Shown: positions 33,408-42,383 of the stretch, piece after piece | How the letters are laid out: each line of letters begins with the position of its first letter | Numbering within the stretch: the first letter of the stretch is position 1 | Source: Bradyrhizobium sp. 139 | Lineage (GTDB): Bacteria; Pseudomonadota; Alphaproteobacteria; Rhizobiales; Xanthobacteraceae | Direction of reading: 5' to 3' | Length of the DNA: 64,000 bases | Assembly (NCBI RefSeq): GCF_023074175.1 | Contig: NZ_JADPKS010000051.1 | Span: 124,001 to 188,000 of the forward strand | Notes under the pieces: generated by a model | Database searches by the model: none | Told to the model about the DNA's origin: nothing | Seen by the model: only the letters and a program-made list of their open reading frames with translations | Position numbers and translations under genes: made by a program

Positions 33408-34266
33408 TGGCATCAGGATTTTCTATCGCGAAGCGCGTAACGTCGGCGCGCCGAAGCTGCTTCTCTTGCACGGTTTTCCGAGCGCAAGCCATATGTTCCG
33501 CGGACTGTTTCCCCTCGTTGCCGAAAAGTTCGACGTGATCGCGCCGGACCTTCCCGGCTTCGGCCAATCCGAGATGCCAGCGCGAGAGAAGTTCCTATAC
33601 ACATTCGAGAACATCGCTCGGGTAATCGAGCGCTTTACGGAGATCGTTGAATTCGATCGCTTCGCGCTTTACGTTTTTGACTACGGCGCGCCGACGGGCT
33701 TTCGAATGGCCGTTCGTCATCCAGAGCGGATCACAGCTATCATCTCGCAGAACGGTAATGCCTATGAAGAGGGTCTCAGTGAGGGGTGGACCCCGGTCCG
33801 AGCTTACTGGGAAGACGCCTCGCAAGCGAACCGAAAAGCGCTTCGCGCGTTTCTCACCCCCGAAACGACAAGCTGGCAGTACACGCACGGCGTGCCCGAT
33901 TCCACGATCGTGTCGCCGGACGGTCGGAACCTCGACAACTACTATTTGGCTCGTCCCGGAGCAGATGAAATTCAGCTCGACCTTCTGGGCGACTATAAAA
34001 GCAATGTCGCGCTGTATCCCTCATTCCAACGATATTTCCGGACACACAAGCCGCCATTTTTGGCGGTGTGGGGCAAGAACGATCCGTTCTTCCTTCCGTC
34101 CGGCGCCCAAGCATTCAAGCGGGACATTCCAGAGGCAACGATTCGCTTCTTCGACACCGGCCACTTCGCGCTGGAGACGCACTGCACTGAAATCGCGAAA
34201 GTCATCAGCGATTTCTTGGGTGACCAGGCGGGTCAACAGAAGACGTCTCACGGCTTCGAGCATTAG
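33373..34266 (+). CDS. Alpha/beta hydrolase, haloalkane dehalogenase/epoxide hydrolase group
   Basis: The 297-aa protein has LLLLHGFPSASHMFRGLFPL for the oxyanion hole, then FALYVFDYGAPTGFRMAVRH with aspartate as the likely nucleophile. FLAVWGKNDPFFLPSGAQAF carries an acid and DTGHFALETHCTEIAKVI the catalytic histidine. The N-terminal RYKTVEVNGIRIFYREA is usual. It begins inside the TMEM175 gene and is followed after 9 bp by a DUF427 gene. Confidence 0.9.
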   Translation: MSPVRYKTVEVNGIRIFYREARNVGAPKLLLLHGFPSASHMFRGLFPLVAEKFDVIAPDLPGFGQSEMPAREKFLYTFENIARVIERFTEIVEFDRFALYVFDYGAPTGFRMAVRHPERITAIISQNGNAYEEGLSEGWTPVRAYWEDASQANRKALRAFLTPETTSWQYTHGVPDSTIVSPDGRNLDNYYLARPGADEIQLDLLGDYKSNVALYPSFQRYFRTHKPPFLAVWGKNDPFFLPSGAQAFKRDIPEATIRFFDTGHFALETHCTEIAKVISDFLGDQAGQQKTSHGFEH

Positions 34267-34275
34267 GAGACACTC

Positions 34276-35178
34276 ATGGGATTATCCTGGCAACAAGGTC
34301 CGCTCTCGACGGGCGCAGCCGGTCGGTTTCTCGTGCCCGAACCATTGCCGAAGCGATTGCTGTATGTGGAGCGGCTGCGAAGGCGGATGCGCGTCCGCTT
34401 CGGCGGCGCCTGGGTCGCCGATAGCGAAAACGTTCTTCTGCTGTTCGAGCCGGCCCGCTATCCGGTCGCCTACTTCCCGGAGGCGGATATAGCTTCGGGA
34501 ATCCTGGAGCGCACCGAGCAAACTACCCAGCATGCCGATCTCGGGCCCACCTCCTGGTACAGCGTCCGTGCCCGCGCGGAGCACGTCGCGGCCCGGGGCG
34601 CCTGGCAGCATACGGGCCTGCCGGCGCATGCAAGCGACTTGCAGGGACGCATCGCCTTCGCCTGGCGCGCAATGGATGCGTTCTACGAGGAAGACGAGCG
34701 GATCGTCGGCCATGCCGCCGACCCCTATCACCGCATCGACATTCGCCAGGCCTCGCGCAATCTCGTGGTTCGCCACGGCGACCGCGTCGTCGCCGACACC
34801 AAGCGGCCGCTGGTACTCTACGAGTCCGGCTTCGCGCCGCGCTGGTACGTTCCGCGCGAGGACATCGACGAAGCGACGCTCGCGCCGGTGAAGCTGCAGA
34901 CCTTCTGCCCCTACAAGGGGCTGTGCAGCTACTTCTCCATCGGCGACGCGCGGCAGGCAGCCTGGTCGTACCCCGCCCCCTATCCTGAGGTGCGCCGCAT
35001 CTCCGACATGGTCTCGTTCGAGCCTGACGTCGTCACGGTCCAGCTCGATGGCGTTCAGCTTCGTCTCGAGCCAGGTCAGTCGGTAGTGCCGCACGGTCCC
35101 GACCGCAACCTCGATGTCGAAGAGTTCGCCCGAGCGCAGCGCGTGGCCGCGGCGGGCCACGAGGCGGCCCCCAACTGA
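34276..35178 (+). CDS. Double DUF427 domain protein
   Basis: The 300-aa protein carries two DUF427 units. The first has RRMRVRFGGAWVADSENVLL, LFEPARYPVAYFPEADI and SWYSVRARAEH. The second has RNLVVRHGDRVVADTKRPLV, LYESGFAPRWYVPREDIDEA and TFCPYKGLCSYFSIGD. DUF427 is a small beta fold of unknown activity. The second unit keeps the CPYKG-Y motif common to the family, while the first has lost it. GC content is higher from here on than in the two preceding genes, so the operon may be a mosaic. Confidence 0.88.
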   Translation: MGLSWQQGPLSTGAAGRFLVPEPLPKRLLYVERLRRRMRVRFGGAWVADSENVLLLFEPARYPVAYFPEADIASGILERTEQTTQHADLGPTSWYSVRARAEHVAARGAWQHTGLPAHASDLQGRIAFAWRAMDAFYEEDERIVGHAADPYHRIDIRQASRNLVVRHGDRVVADTKRPLVLYESGFAPRWYVPREDIDEATLAPVKLQTFCPYKGLCSYFSIGDARQAAWSYPAPYPEVRRISDMVSFEPDVVTVQLDGVQLRLEPGQSVVPHGPDRNLDVEEFARAQRVAAAGHEAAPN

Positions 35179-35191
35179 AGCGGAGCCGGAC

Positions 35192-36955
35192 ATGGCGCGA
35201 CTGCTGTCGGTGAATGTCGGACTGCCGCGCGACATCGCGTGGAAGGGCCGCACCGTGCACAGCGGGATCTGGAAGGATCCGCTGCAGACCCGCTGCAAGG
35301 TCGGCCGGCTCAATCTCGCCGGTGACGGCCAGGGCGACCTCGCCGGCCACGGCGGCGAGATGCGCGCCGTGTTCGTCTACCAGATCGAGGCCTATCGCCA
35401 CTGGCAAGATCAGTTGCAGCGCACCGACTTCGTCCACGGCCAGTTCGGCGAGAACTTCACCGTCGAAGGCCTGCCGGACGATGCCGTGTGCATCGGCGAT
35501 CGCTACCGGATCGGCAGTGCGCTGTTCGAAATTACGCAGCCGCGTGTGACCTGTTATCGCGTTGGCATCCGGGTCGGCGAGCCGCGGATGCCGTCCCTGC
35601 TGACCTCGAGCGGACGGCCGGGCTTCTACTTCCGCGTCCTCGCCGAGGGCGAGGTCGGCGCCGGCGACGCGATCGTCAAGGTCGGCGAGGCGGACGAGCG
35701 CATGACCGTCGCCGAGATCAATGACCTGCTCTACTCGTCCGAGCATCCGCGCGAACGCCTCGAGCGCGCCTTGCGGATCGGAGCGCTTTCACCGGGATGG
35801 CGCGGGTCGTTCGAGGCCTTGCTCAAGGGGCAGGCCACCGGCAACGCAAGCGGAAATGCGGGGCTCGCGCCCGCATCGGCCGCGCATCCGGTTGCGCCGG
35901 GATTTCGCCGCCTCGCGATCACCGCGATCGAACAGGAATCCGCCGATGTGCTCTCGTTGACGATGCGCGATCCGGACGGCCGGAAGCTGCCGCCGGCCCT
36001 GCCCGGCCAGTATGTCGTGCTGCGGCTGCGGCCGGCGGGCGATCGCCCGCCGCTGTTGCGCAGCTACTCGCTGTCTGGTCCACCCTCGACCGGACATCGT
36101 CGCATCAGCGTCAAGCTCGAGCCGGATGGCGCCGCAGGCACTTTTCTGCGCGACCATGTCCGAACCGGCGACGTCATCGACGTCAGCTCGCCGCGCGGCA
36201 GCTTCATCCTGCAATCCGGCGAGCAGCCCGTGGTGCTGCTCAGCGCCGGGATCGGCGCGACGCCGGTGCTGGCGATGCTGTCGGCGCTGGCGGAGGCGCG
36301 CTCGCCGCGGCCGATCCTGTGGCTGCATGCCGCGCGCGACCGGCAGCATCATCCGTTTGCCACTGAGGTCCGCCGCCTGATGCGCGCGCTCCCGCAAGCG
36401 CGCAGCTATGTCTGCTACAGCAGACCGGACGCACACGATAAGCTCGGCGAGGATTTTGATGCGGCCGGCCATCTGTCGCGAGCGGTGTTCGATGCAATCG
36501 CATTGCCGCGCGACGCCGAAGTCTACATCTGCGGGCCGAACCGCTTCATGGCGGACATGAAGGCGGCGCTGGCCGCCCATGGCGTGGCGCCGGAGCGGCA
36601 GCATCTCGAATTCTTCAATGGCGGGGAGTCGCTCAATCCGGGCATCGTCGGCAGAGCGCCACGCGCGCCGCATCCGCCCGCCGCCGATGCCGATACCGGC
36701 CCCATGGTCTCATTCGCGCGCAGCGGCATCGCCGTCCACTGGAACGATTCGGCCTATCATAACATTCTGGAGCTGGCCGAGGCCTGCGACGTGCCGGTGC
36801 GCTGGTCCTGCCGGTCCGGCGTCTGCCACAACTGCGAAAGCGGCCTGATATCAGGCGCGGTCGCCTATGGACTGCAGCCGCTCGACATGCCGCCGGAAGG
36901 CAACCTGCTCATCTGCTGCTCGCGGCCGACGGGTGACATCGTTATCGATTTATGA
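35192..36955 (+). CDS. MOSC domain - flavin/NAD reductase - 2Fe-2S ferredoxin fusion
   Basis: The 587-aa protein has an N-terminal MOSC domain, about 1-215 (LAGDGQGDLAGHGGEMRAVF; RVTCYRVGIRVGEPRMPSLL with its conserved Cys). A ferredoxin reductase-like part follows, about 235-480 (RSYSLSGPP for flavin; VVLLSAGIGATPVLAMLSAL for NAD(P)H; VYICGPNRFM). The C-terminal plant-type ferredoxin has C540-x4-C545-x2-C548 and C575 or C576. This order is a known fusion class; the MOSC part suggests handling of sulfur or molybdenum cofactor-type substrates such as N-hydroxylated compounds. ATG 35192 gives the natural start. Confidence 0.92.
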   Translation: MARLLSVNVGLPRDIAWKGRTVHSGIWKDPLQTRCKVGRLNLAGDGQGDLAGHGGEMRAVFVYQIEAYRHWQDQLQRTDFVHGQFGENFTVEGLPDDAVCIGDRYRIGSALFEITQPRVTCYRVGIRVGEPRMPSLLTSSGRPGFYFRVLAEGEVGAGDAIVKVGEADERMTVAEINDLLYSSEHPRERLERALRIGALSPGWRGSFEALLKGQATGNASGNAGLAPASAAHPVAPGFRRLAITAIEQESADVLSLTMRDPDGRKLPPALPGQYVVLRLRPAGDRPPLLRSYSLSGPPSTGHRRISVKLEPDGAAGTFLRDHVRTGDVIDVSSPRGSFILQSGEQPVVLLSAGIGATPVLAMLSALAEARSPRPILWLHAARDRQHHPFATEVRRLMRALPQARSYVCYSRPDAHDKLGEDFDAAGHLSRAVFDAIALPRDAEVYICGPNRFMADMKAALAAHGVAPERQHLEFFNGGESLNPGIVGRAPRAPHPPAADADTGPMVSFARSGIAVHWNDSAYHNILELAEACDVPVRWSCRSGVCHNCESGLISGAVAYGLQPLDMPPEGNLLICCSRPTGDIVIDL

Positions 36956-36971
36956 TTGGAAAGGTCACGTG

Positions 36972-37427
36972 ATGAGTACAACCAGTACGGACGTCGTAAA
37001 GTTCTCAGTTGAGGTCATCACATTACCTGTAAGTGATATCGATCGCGCACTGCGATTCTACGTCGATCAGGCTGGCTTTGCGCTTGATGTCGACTATGTG
37101 CCGAACGATTTTTTCCGCGTGGTGCAGCTCACGCCGCCGGGCTCCGGCTGCTCGATCCAGATCGGTAAGGGACTGACGGATGCGCTCCCCGGGTCTCTAC
37201 GTAACATCTATCTTGTCGTGACCGACCTCCAGGCGGCGCGGAGGCGCCTACTCGAATGCGGTGTCGAGGTCAGTGCGATTCGGCACAAGTTCCCCGTCGA
37301 CGCTTGGAACGGTAGTTTTGAGGCGGGGCTCGATCCCGCGCGCAGGGACTACGCAAGTTTCGCTGACTTCTCGGATGCAGATGGCAATCGTTGGGTGCTG
37401 CAGGAACGGGGCTACCGCAATTGTTAG
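36972..37427 (+). CDS. VOC-family (glyoxalase-like) protein
   Basis: The 151-aa protein has one vicinal oxygen chelate unit: VEVITLPVSDIDRALRFYVD, FALDVDYVPNDFFRVVQLTP, SGCSIQIGKGL, then NIYLVVTDLQAARRRLLECG and YASFADFSDADGNRWVLQER. The last segment carries the GNxWxLQE metal-end pattern. It starts 16 bp after the MOSC fusion and is last in the operon. Members include lyases, dioxygenases and binding proteins; the activity is unknown. Confidence 0.88.
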   Translation: MSTTSTDVVKFSVEVITLPVSDIDRALRFYVDQAGFALDVDYVPNDFFRVVQLTPPGSGCSIQIGKGLTDALPGSLRNIYLVVTDLQAARRRLLECGVEVSAIRHKFPVDAWNGSFEAGLDPARRDYASFADFSDADGNRWVLQERGYRNC

Positions 37428-37755
37428 GAAATTGTCGAAGCCCGAACCAGTCGCCTCTGGCCCGTCAGTGATACGCTGCCGAACCCCGACAACGCCAGCT
37501 TGTGGCGCGGACCGGCCGAACTCCCGGTTTGCGCCAAGAGCTGCCTTCCTTCAACGGAGGTTTGGGCCCACCAAGCTCCGGCCTTTCTGCAGGCTGCAGT
37601 GCGCCACGATACTCACCTGACGAAAGCTGGATGAAAGTCTGACCGCGATGAGGTTAAGTGGAAGTCACAACTTCGGAGAGTGCCCGGCGATGATAGGAAG
37701 TGGAGAACTGCTCCCCCGATATCTATGCCAAACCACGCGGTAGCAGCCATTCCCA
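37428..37755. other. Intergenic region between convergent genes
   Basis: The 328 bases lie between the VOC stop and the guaA stop. No frame of note, repeat family or terminator with a T-run was seen. It adjoins the guaA tail that acts as an island insertion site in other bacteria, so island debris would be expected here. Confidence 0.5.
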
Positions 37756-39354
37756 CTACTCCCACTCGATCGTCCCAGGCGGCTTGCTCGTCACATCATA
37801 CACCACCCGGTTCACGCCCTTCACCTCGTTGATGATGCGCGTGGCGGTCTCGCCGAGAAACTTCATGTCGAACTGGTAGAAGTCCGCGGTCATGCCGTCG
37901 GTCGAGGTGACGGCGCGCAGGCCCACGACGAAATCGTAGGTGCGGCCGTCGCCCATGACGCCCACCGTCTTCACGGGGAGCAGCACGGCAAAAGCCTGCC
38001 AGATGTCGTCGTAGAGGCCGTGTTTGCGGATCTGGTCGATGTAGACGGCGTCGGCCTTGCGCAGAATGTCGAGCTTGTCCTTCGTGATGTCGCCGGGGCA
38101 GCGGATGGCGAGGCCGGGGCCCGGGAACGGATGGCGGCCGACGAAGATTTCGGGCAGGCCGAGCTCGCGCCCTAACTTGCGCACCTCGTCCTTGAACAGC
38201 TCGCGCAGGGGCTCGACGAGCTTCATGTTCATGCGCTCAGGGAGGCCGCCGACATTGTGGTGCGATTTGATGGTCACCGAGGGGCCGCCGGTGAAGGAGA
38301 CGCTCTCGATCACATCGGGGTAGAGCGTGCCTTGGGCCAGGAAATCGGCGCCGCCGATCTTCTTCGCCTCCTGCTCGAACACCTCGATGAAGAGGCGGCC
38401 GATGGTCTTGCGCTTCACTTCCGGGTCGGTGACGCCTTCGAGCTCGCCCAGAAACTGTTTCGAGGCATCCACGTGCACGAGCGGGATGTTGTAGTGGTGG
38501 CGGAACAGATCGACCACCGTCTTGGCCTCGTCGAGACGAAGCATGCCGTGGTCGACGAACACACAGGTGAGCTGGTCGCCGATGGCTTCGTGGATCAGCA
38601 CGGCGGCGACTGCCGAATCGACGCCGCCGGAGAGGCCGCAGATCACCTTGCCCTTGCCGACCTGGGCGCGGATCTTTGCGATCTCCTCCTCGCGGAAGGC
38701 GCGCATGGTCCAGTCGCCGGAGAGGCCTGCGATCTTGCGGACGAAATTGCGGATCAGTTTTGCGCCGTCAGGCGTGTGCACCACTTCGGGGTGGAACATC
38801 AGGCCGTAATATTTGCGCGTCTCGTCCTGGATGATCGCGAACGGCGCGTTCGGCGACGTGCCGGCAACGGAGAAGCCCGGCGGCATCTTTGTGATGCGGT
38901 CGCCGTGGCTCATCCAGACCTGGTTCTTGCTGCCCGATGACCAGACGTCCTCGAACAGCTTGCTCCCGGCCTTCACCTCGACGGCGGCGCGGCCGAATTC
39001 GCGGTGGTGGCCGCCCTCGACGGTGCCCCCCAACTGGGCCGCCATGACCATCTGGCCGTAGCAGATGCCCATCACGGGCACGCCGGACTCGAAGATCGCT
39101 TGCGGCGCGCGGGGCGAGCCCGCCTCATGCACCGACTCCGGCCCGCCGGAGAGGATCACCGCTTTCGGCTTGATCGCGTTGAAGGCCGCTTCGGCCTTGT
39201 TGAACGGGACGATCTCGCAATAGACGCCGTCCTCGCGCACGCGGCGCGCAATCAGCTGCGTCACCTGGCTGCCGAAGTCGACGATGAGAATCTTGTCATG
39301 CGCCGAGGCCACTGAGGGCGTCGACGCGGAGCGGTCGTTCTGTGCTGCTGTCAT
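37756..39354 (-). CDS. guaA: GMP synthase (glutamine-hydrolysing)
   Basis: The enzyme converts XMP to GMP with ATP and glutamine. The N-terminal glutamine amidotransferase has [20 protein letters not shown], the catalytic Cys in [12 protein letters not shown], and [10 protein letters not shown]. The ATP-pyrophosphatase domain has the P-loop [16 protein letters not shown]. The dimerisation domain ends [10 protein letters not shown]. At 532 aa from ATG 39354 it is of normal length; the upstream 26 residues of the longer frame are not conserved. guaB lies 8 kb away on the same strand. Confidence 0.98.
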   Translation of the reverse strand: MTAAQNDRSASTPSVASAHDKILIVDFGSQVTQLIARRVREDGVYCEIVPFNKAEAAFNAIKPKAVILSGGPESVHEAGSPRAPQAIFESGVPVMGICYGQMVMAAQLGGTVEGGHHREFGRAAVEVKAGSKLFEDVWSSGSKNQVWMSHGDRITKMPPGFSVAGTSPNAPFAIIQDETRKYYGLMFHPEVVHTPDGAKLIRNFVRKIAGLSGDWTMRAFREEEIAKIRAQVGKGKVICGLSGGVDSAVAAVLIHEAIGDQLTCVFVDHGMLRLDEAKTVVDLFRHHYNIPLVHVDASKQFLGELEGVTDPEVKRKTIGRLFIEVFEQEAKKIGGADFLAQGTLYPDVIESVSFTGGPSVTIKSHHNVGGLPERMNMKLVEPLRELFKDEVRKLGRELGLPEIFVGRHPFPGPGLAIRCPGDITKDKLDILRKADAVYIDQIRKHGLYDDIWQAFAVLLPVKTVGVMGDGRTYDFVVGLRAVTSTDGMTADFYQFDMKFLGETATRIINEVKGVNRVVYDVTSKPPGTIEWE

Positions 39355-39484
39355 GGCAAGCAAATACGCGACGTGCGACCGGCCCGCAACCGCGCGGGGC
39401 ATGCACCCACATTCTTCTTTGGGCATGGACAACCGGATATAGGTAAATATTAATGACCTAATTTGCGCGACGTCGGCGGCGACT

Positions 39485-39937
39485 TCAGCGCTTGCACGCG
39501 CCGGCCTTCCTCACCCTGGTATCGGACCATGCCAGCGGACGGCCGGCCCGCGACGGGAGCAGGAGTTTGCCGACCGGCTGGCCCGTCTCGTCCACCAGGT
39601 CAGAATGCACTTCGCCACGGGCGTAGAGATTCGCTTCGCCCCATTGGCGCAAGCTGACGACGACTGGAAACAGGTCGCGCCCCCGCTTCGTCAGCGCATA
39701 TTCCCGATAGGCGCTCCCGTCGGAGGCAGGAACCGGTTCGAGCACGCCAAGCTCCACCAGCCTGTGCAGGCGCGCACTGAGCATGCCCTTGGCGATACCG
39801 AGATTCTTCTGGAAATCGCCGAACCGGCGCAACCCGTCGAAGGCATCGCGCACGATCAGAAGCGACCAAACGTCCCCGATTGCGTCGAGTGCACGCGCCA
39901 CCGGGCAGTCAGCCTCGGCAAAACCGGTCCGCTTCAT
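39485..39937 (-). CDS. HxlR-family regulator
   Basis: The 150-aa protein has the HxlR winged helix: [60 protein letters not shown] and [21 protein letters not shown]11 precedes the first helix, a position used by redox or electrophile-sensing members. A GGAGGA tract lies before the ATG at 39937. Two tandem operator-like repeats separate it from the divergent MFS gene, which is its likely target. Confidence 0.92.
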   Translation of the reverse strand: MKRTGFAEADCPVARALDAIGDVWSLLIVRDAFDGLRRFGDFQKNLGIAKGMLSARLHRLVELGVLEPVPASDGSAYREYALTKRGRDLFPVVVSLRQWGEANLYARGEVHSDLVDETGQPVGKLLLPSRAGRPLAWSDTRVRKAGACKR

Positions 39938-39951
39938 TCGCCGTCCTCCGA

Positions 39952-40012
39952 ACTGGTCTTAAAATAGGACTAGACAGGCCGGCGCGCAACTGGTCTTATT
40001 TCAAGACTAGAT
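39952..40012. promoter_or_regulatory. Tandem HxlR operators in a divergent promoter
   Basis: ACTGGTCTTAAAATAGGACTAGA at 39952-39974 and ACTGGTCTTATTTCAAGACTAGA at 39989-40011 share ACTGGTCTTA and GACTAGA and are spaced 37 bp apart. Each holds an inverted pair, with GTCTT and AAGAC exact in the second copy. Lying between the hxlR-type gene and the MFS gene, they are likely dimer sites that control both. Confidence 0.78.
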
Positions 40013-40031
40013 TGACGTGGCGGAGACGACA

Positions 40032-41291
40032 ATGACAAACGGCGACATCGCGGCAGCCGGACCGACCAAGGCCGACCACACGGCCGGGCGCGGGCTCTCG
40101 CGCGGGATAGCGGTGTTGTTTGCGCTGACCTGCGGCCTGAGCGTCGCCAACGTCTACTTCGCGCAGCCGCTGCTCGATGCCATGGCGCACGATCTCGACA
40201 TCGAGCCCGCCGCGATCGGGATGGTGGTGACGTTCACCCAGATCGGCTACGCGTTCGGCCTGATCCTGATCGTGCCGCTCGGCGACCTCTGGGATCGCCG
40301 CCGCCTGATCGTCGGCCAGACCGTGCTGTCGGCGATCGGCCTCGTCATCGTCGGCACGGCGTCGCATGCCGCCGTTCTGCTCGCGGGAATGGCGCTGGTC
40401 GGCGTGCTGGCCGTCGTCGTCCAGGTCCTCGTCGCCTTTGCCGCGACGCTTGCGACGCCGGACGGGCGCGGCCGCGCGATCGGCACCGTCACGAGCGGCG
40501 TCGTCGCCGGCATCCTGCTGGCGCGGTTCGCCTCGGGCGCGCTGGCCGATGTCGGCGGCTGGCGCATGGTCTACCTGCTCTCGGCCGGCCTCATGCTCGC
40601 CATGGCCGCGCTCCTGCTGCGGGTGTTGCCGGGCGGCCGGCAGTCGGCGCTGGCCGGATCCTCCTATCTGTCGCTGTTGCGCTCAACCGCCTCGCTGTTT
40701 GTCGAGGAGCCGATCCTGCGCGAGCGTGCGCTGTTTGCGTTTCTGATCTTCGCCAATCTCAACGTGTTCTGGACCTCGATCGTGCTGCCGCTCTCGGCAC
40801 CTCCCCTCGCGCTGTCGCACACCACGATCGGGTTGCTCGGCGTCGCCGGGTTCGCCGGAGCGCTCGCGGCGCGCAATGCCGGGCGGCTTGCCGATCTCGG
40901 ATGGGCCCAGCGCACCACCGGGCTGTCGCTGCTGCTGATGCTGGGCGCCTGGGCTCCGATCGCCTGCCTGCACACCTCGCTCTGGTTGGTCGTCGCCGGC
41001 GTGATCATGCTGGATCTGGGGCTCCAGGCCGTGCATGTGACGAGCCAAAGCCTGATCATCGCCGCGCGACCCGATGCGGCGAGCCGACTGGTCGGCGGCT
41101 ACATGGTGTTCTACTCGGTCGGAAGCGCGCTTGGCGCGATTGCGTCGACGATGGTGTACGCGATGGCCGGCTGGGCCGGCGTCTGCGTGCTCGGCGCGGC
41201 AATCAGCGCCGCCGCGTTGCTGGTCTGGGTCATTATCGCAAGCAGGATGCCGGTGACGGCGGACTGCGCGCTGACGCACTGGCAAAAATGA
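40032..41291 (+). CDS. MFS transporter (drug/sugar efflux type)
   Basis: The 419-aa protein has about twelve hydrophobic segments. ANVYFAQPLLDAMAHDLDIE in segment 1 and VPLGDLWDRRRLIVGQTVLS in loop 2-3 mark the YnfM/YdhP-like MFS subgroup of exporters. ATG 40032 is preferred because GGAG at 40022-40025 gives good spacing; a GTG at 40017 is an alternative. Divergent from HxlR with shared operators, it may export the compound that HxlR senses. Confidence 0.88.
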   Translation: MTNGDIAAAGPTKADHTAGRGLSRGIAVLFALTCGLSVANVYFAQPLLDAMAHDLDIEPAAIGMVVTFTQIGYAFGLILIVPLGDLWDRRRLIVGQTVLSAIGLVIVGTASHAAVLLAGMALVGVLAVVVQVLVAFAATLATPDGRGRAIGTVTSGVVAGILLARFASGALADVGGWRMVYLLSAGLMLAMAALLLRVLPGGRQSALAGSSYLSLLRSTASLFVEEPILRERALFAFLIFANLNVFWTSIVLPLSAPPLALSHTTIGLLGVAGFAGALAARNAGRLADLGWAQRTTGLSLLLMLGAWAPIACLHTSLWLVVAGVIMLDLGLQAVHVTSQSLIIAARPDAASRLVGGYMVFYSVGSALGAIASTMVYAMAGWAGVCVLGAAISAAALLVWVIIASRMPVTADCALTHWQK

Positions 41292-41352
41292 GGACGACGG
41301 CAAGAGCATCCGATAATAACAGCACTGCCGTCGCCGAGCCAGGATCACCGCC

Positions 41353-41685
41353 ATGAAACTCCCCGCCTCCCCCTTCACCGTTACCGACTGGAGCAAGGTC
41401 GAGACCACCACGCACCCCGGCGAGACCGGCCAGGCGCTGTGGCGGACGCTCAACATCGGCGATCTGCGCGTGCGGATGGTCGAGTACTCGCCGGGCTATC
41501 TCGCCGACCATTGGTGTGACCGCGGGCACGTGCTCTACGTGCTCAAGGGCGAGCTCGACAGCGAGCTGCGCGACGGGCGCAAGTTCAAGCTGACGGCCGG
41601 AATGAGCTACCAGGTCTCGGATTTCGGCGACGCCGCGCACCGGTCCTCGACGGCCACCGGCGCCACGCTTTTCATTGTGGACTGA
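41353..41685 (+). CDS. DHCW-motif cupin-fold protein
   Basis: The 110-aa protein is a single small cupin: RMVEYSPGYLADHWCDRGHV, LYVLKGELDSELRDGRKFKL and MSYQVSDFGDAAHRSSTATG. ADHWCDRGH is the variant metal motif that gives the family its name (usually DHCW; here DHWC). It could bind a metal and a small acid. It lies 61 bp after the MFS gene and may be cotranscribed with it. Confidence 0.85.
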   Translation: MKLPASPFTVTDWSKVETTTHPGETGQALWRTLNIGDLRVRMVEYSPGYLADHWCDRGHVLYVLKGELDSELRDGRKFKLTAGMSYQVSDFGDAAHRSSTATGATLFIVD

Positions 41686-41756
41686 GACACGCCGGGCGGT
41701 TCAGTTGCACCGCAAAATAGCAAAGTTGCGCGATATGCCGGGCCACGGGTGATGCC

Positions 41757-41785
41757 TTGAAGTGGCCCCAAATTCTCGCTATATT
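41757..41785 (+). promoter_or_regulatory. Sigma-70 promoter of the cold-shock gene
   Basis: TTGAAG at 41757-41762, a 17-bp spacer and TATATT at 41780-41785 form a good housekeeping promoter. Transcription from about 41792 would give a leader near 155 nt before the ATG at 41946. Long leaders are usual for cold-shock genes, where they fold in a temperature-dependent way. Confidence 0.72.
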
Positions 41786-41945
41786 GTGATCATCGATACT
41801 TGGCCGAACGACTGGGCCGCTTCGCTTCGTTGCAGACGAGCGCGCACGCTTCAGATGACTTCTCCAAACATCGACTGAACAGGACCATGGGCGCAGTGAC
41901 GCGTACCGGTCCGCGTGCGTACCATCTCTAACAAAGGAAATTCCC

Positions 41946-42155
41946 ATGGCTATGGGCACAGTGAAGTGGTTCAACACCCAAAAGGGTTATGGTTTCATCC
42001 AGCCGGACGACGGCCAGAAGGACGTGTTCGTGCACATCAGCGCGGTCGAGCGTGCTGGCCTCTCCTCCCTCAACGAGGGCCAGAAGGTCTCGTTCGACAT
42101 CGTCGCCGACCGCCGCAGCGGCAAGTCGTCGGCTGACAATCTCCGCGTCGGCTAA
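41946..42155 (+). CDS. cspA: Cold-shock protein (CspA family)
   Basis: The 69-aa protein is a single cold-shock domain with both RNA-binding motifs: RNP1 [10 protein letters not shown] and RNP2 [12 protein letters not shown]. It binds single-stranded nucleic acid and keeps mRNA unfolded. AAAGGAAA precedes the ATG. A promoter about 155 nt upstream and a GC-rich terminator downstream frame it as a single-gene unit. The cspA symbol marks the family; several paralogues are usual. Confidence 0.95.
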   Translation: MAMGTVKWFNTQKGYGFIQPDDGQKDVFVHISAVERAGLSSLNEGQKVSFDIVADRRSGKSSADNLRVG

Positions 42156-42214
42156 GCGCCGGCGCACCAGCGCTTCCGACCACGGACGTACCGGTTGGAA
42201 GCGCTAACGAACAC

Positions 42215-42254
42215 AGGCCCCGCGACCGGGATTCGGTTCGTGGGGCTTTTGTTT
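42215..42254 (+). terminator. Intrinsic terminator of the cold-shock gene
   Basis: AGGCCCCGCGACC and GGTTCGTGGGGCTT pair as an imperfect GC stem around GGGATTC, followed by TTTTGTTTT. It lies 60 bp after the cold-shock stop. Confidence 0.8.
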
Positions 42255-42263
42255 TGCGGAGAT

Positions 42264-42365
42264 CGTCATTCCGGGGCGGCCGGAAGGCGACCCGGAATCC
42301 GTCGCGCGGCGGTCTCTGCGGCTCCATGGATTCCAGGTTCGCGCTACGCGCGCTCCGGAATGACG
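42264..42365. repeat. Palindromic repeat, CGTCATTCCGGGG type, copy A
   Basis: It starts CGTCATTCCGGGGCGG and ends CGCTCCGGAATGACG, with an inner GATTCC/GGAATC pair about 20-40 bp in. Copies with the same ends are at 48797-48903, 60781-60906 and 62716-62842. It lies at the 3' side of the RNA methyltransferase gene. Confidence 0.88.
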
Positions 42366-42383
42366 GCGGGGGTGAGATCGAGA

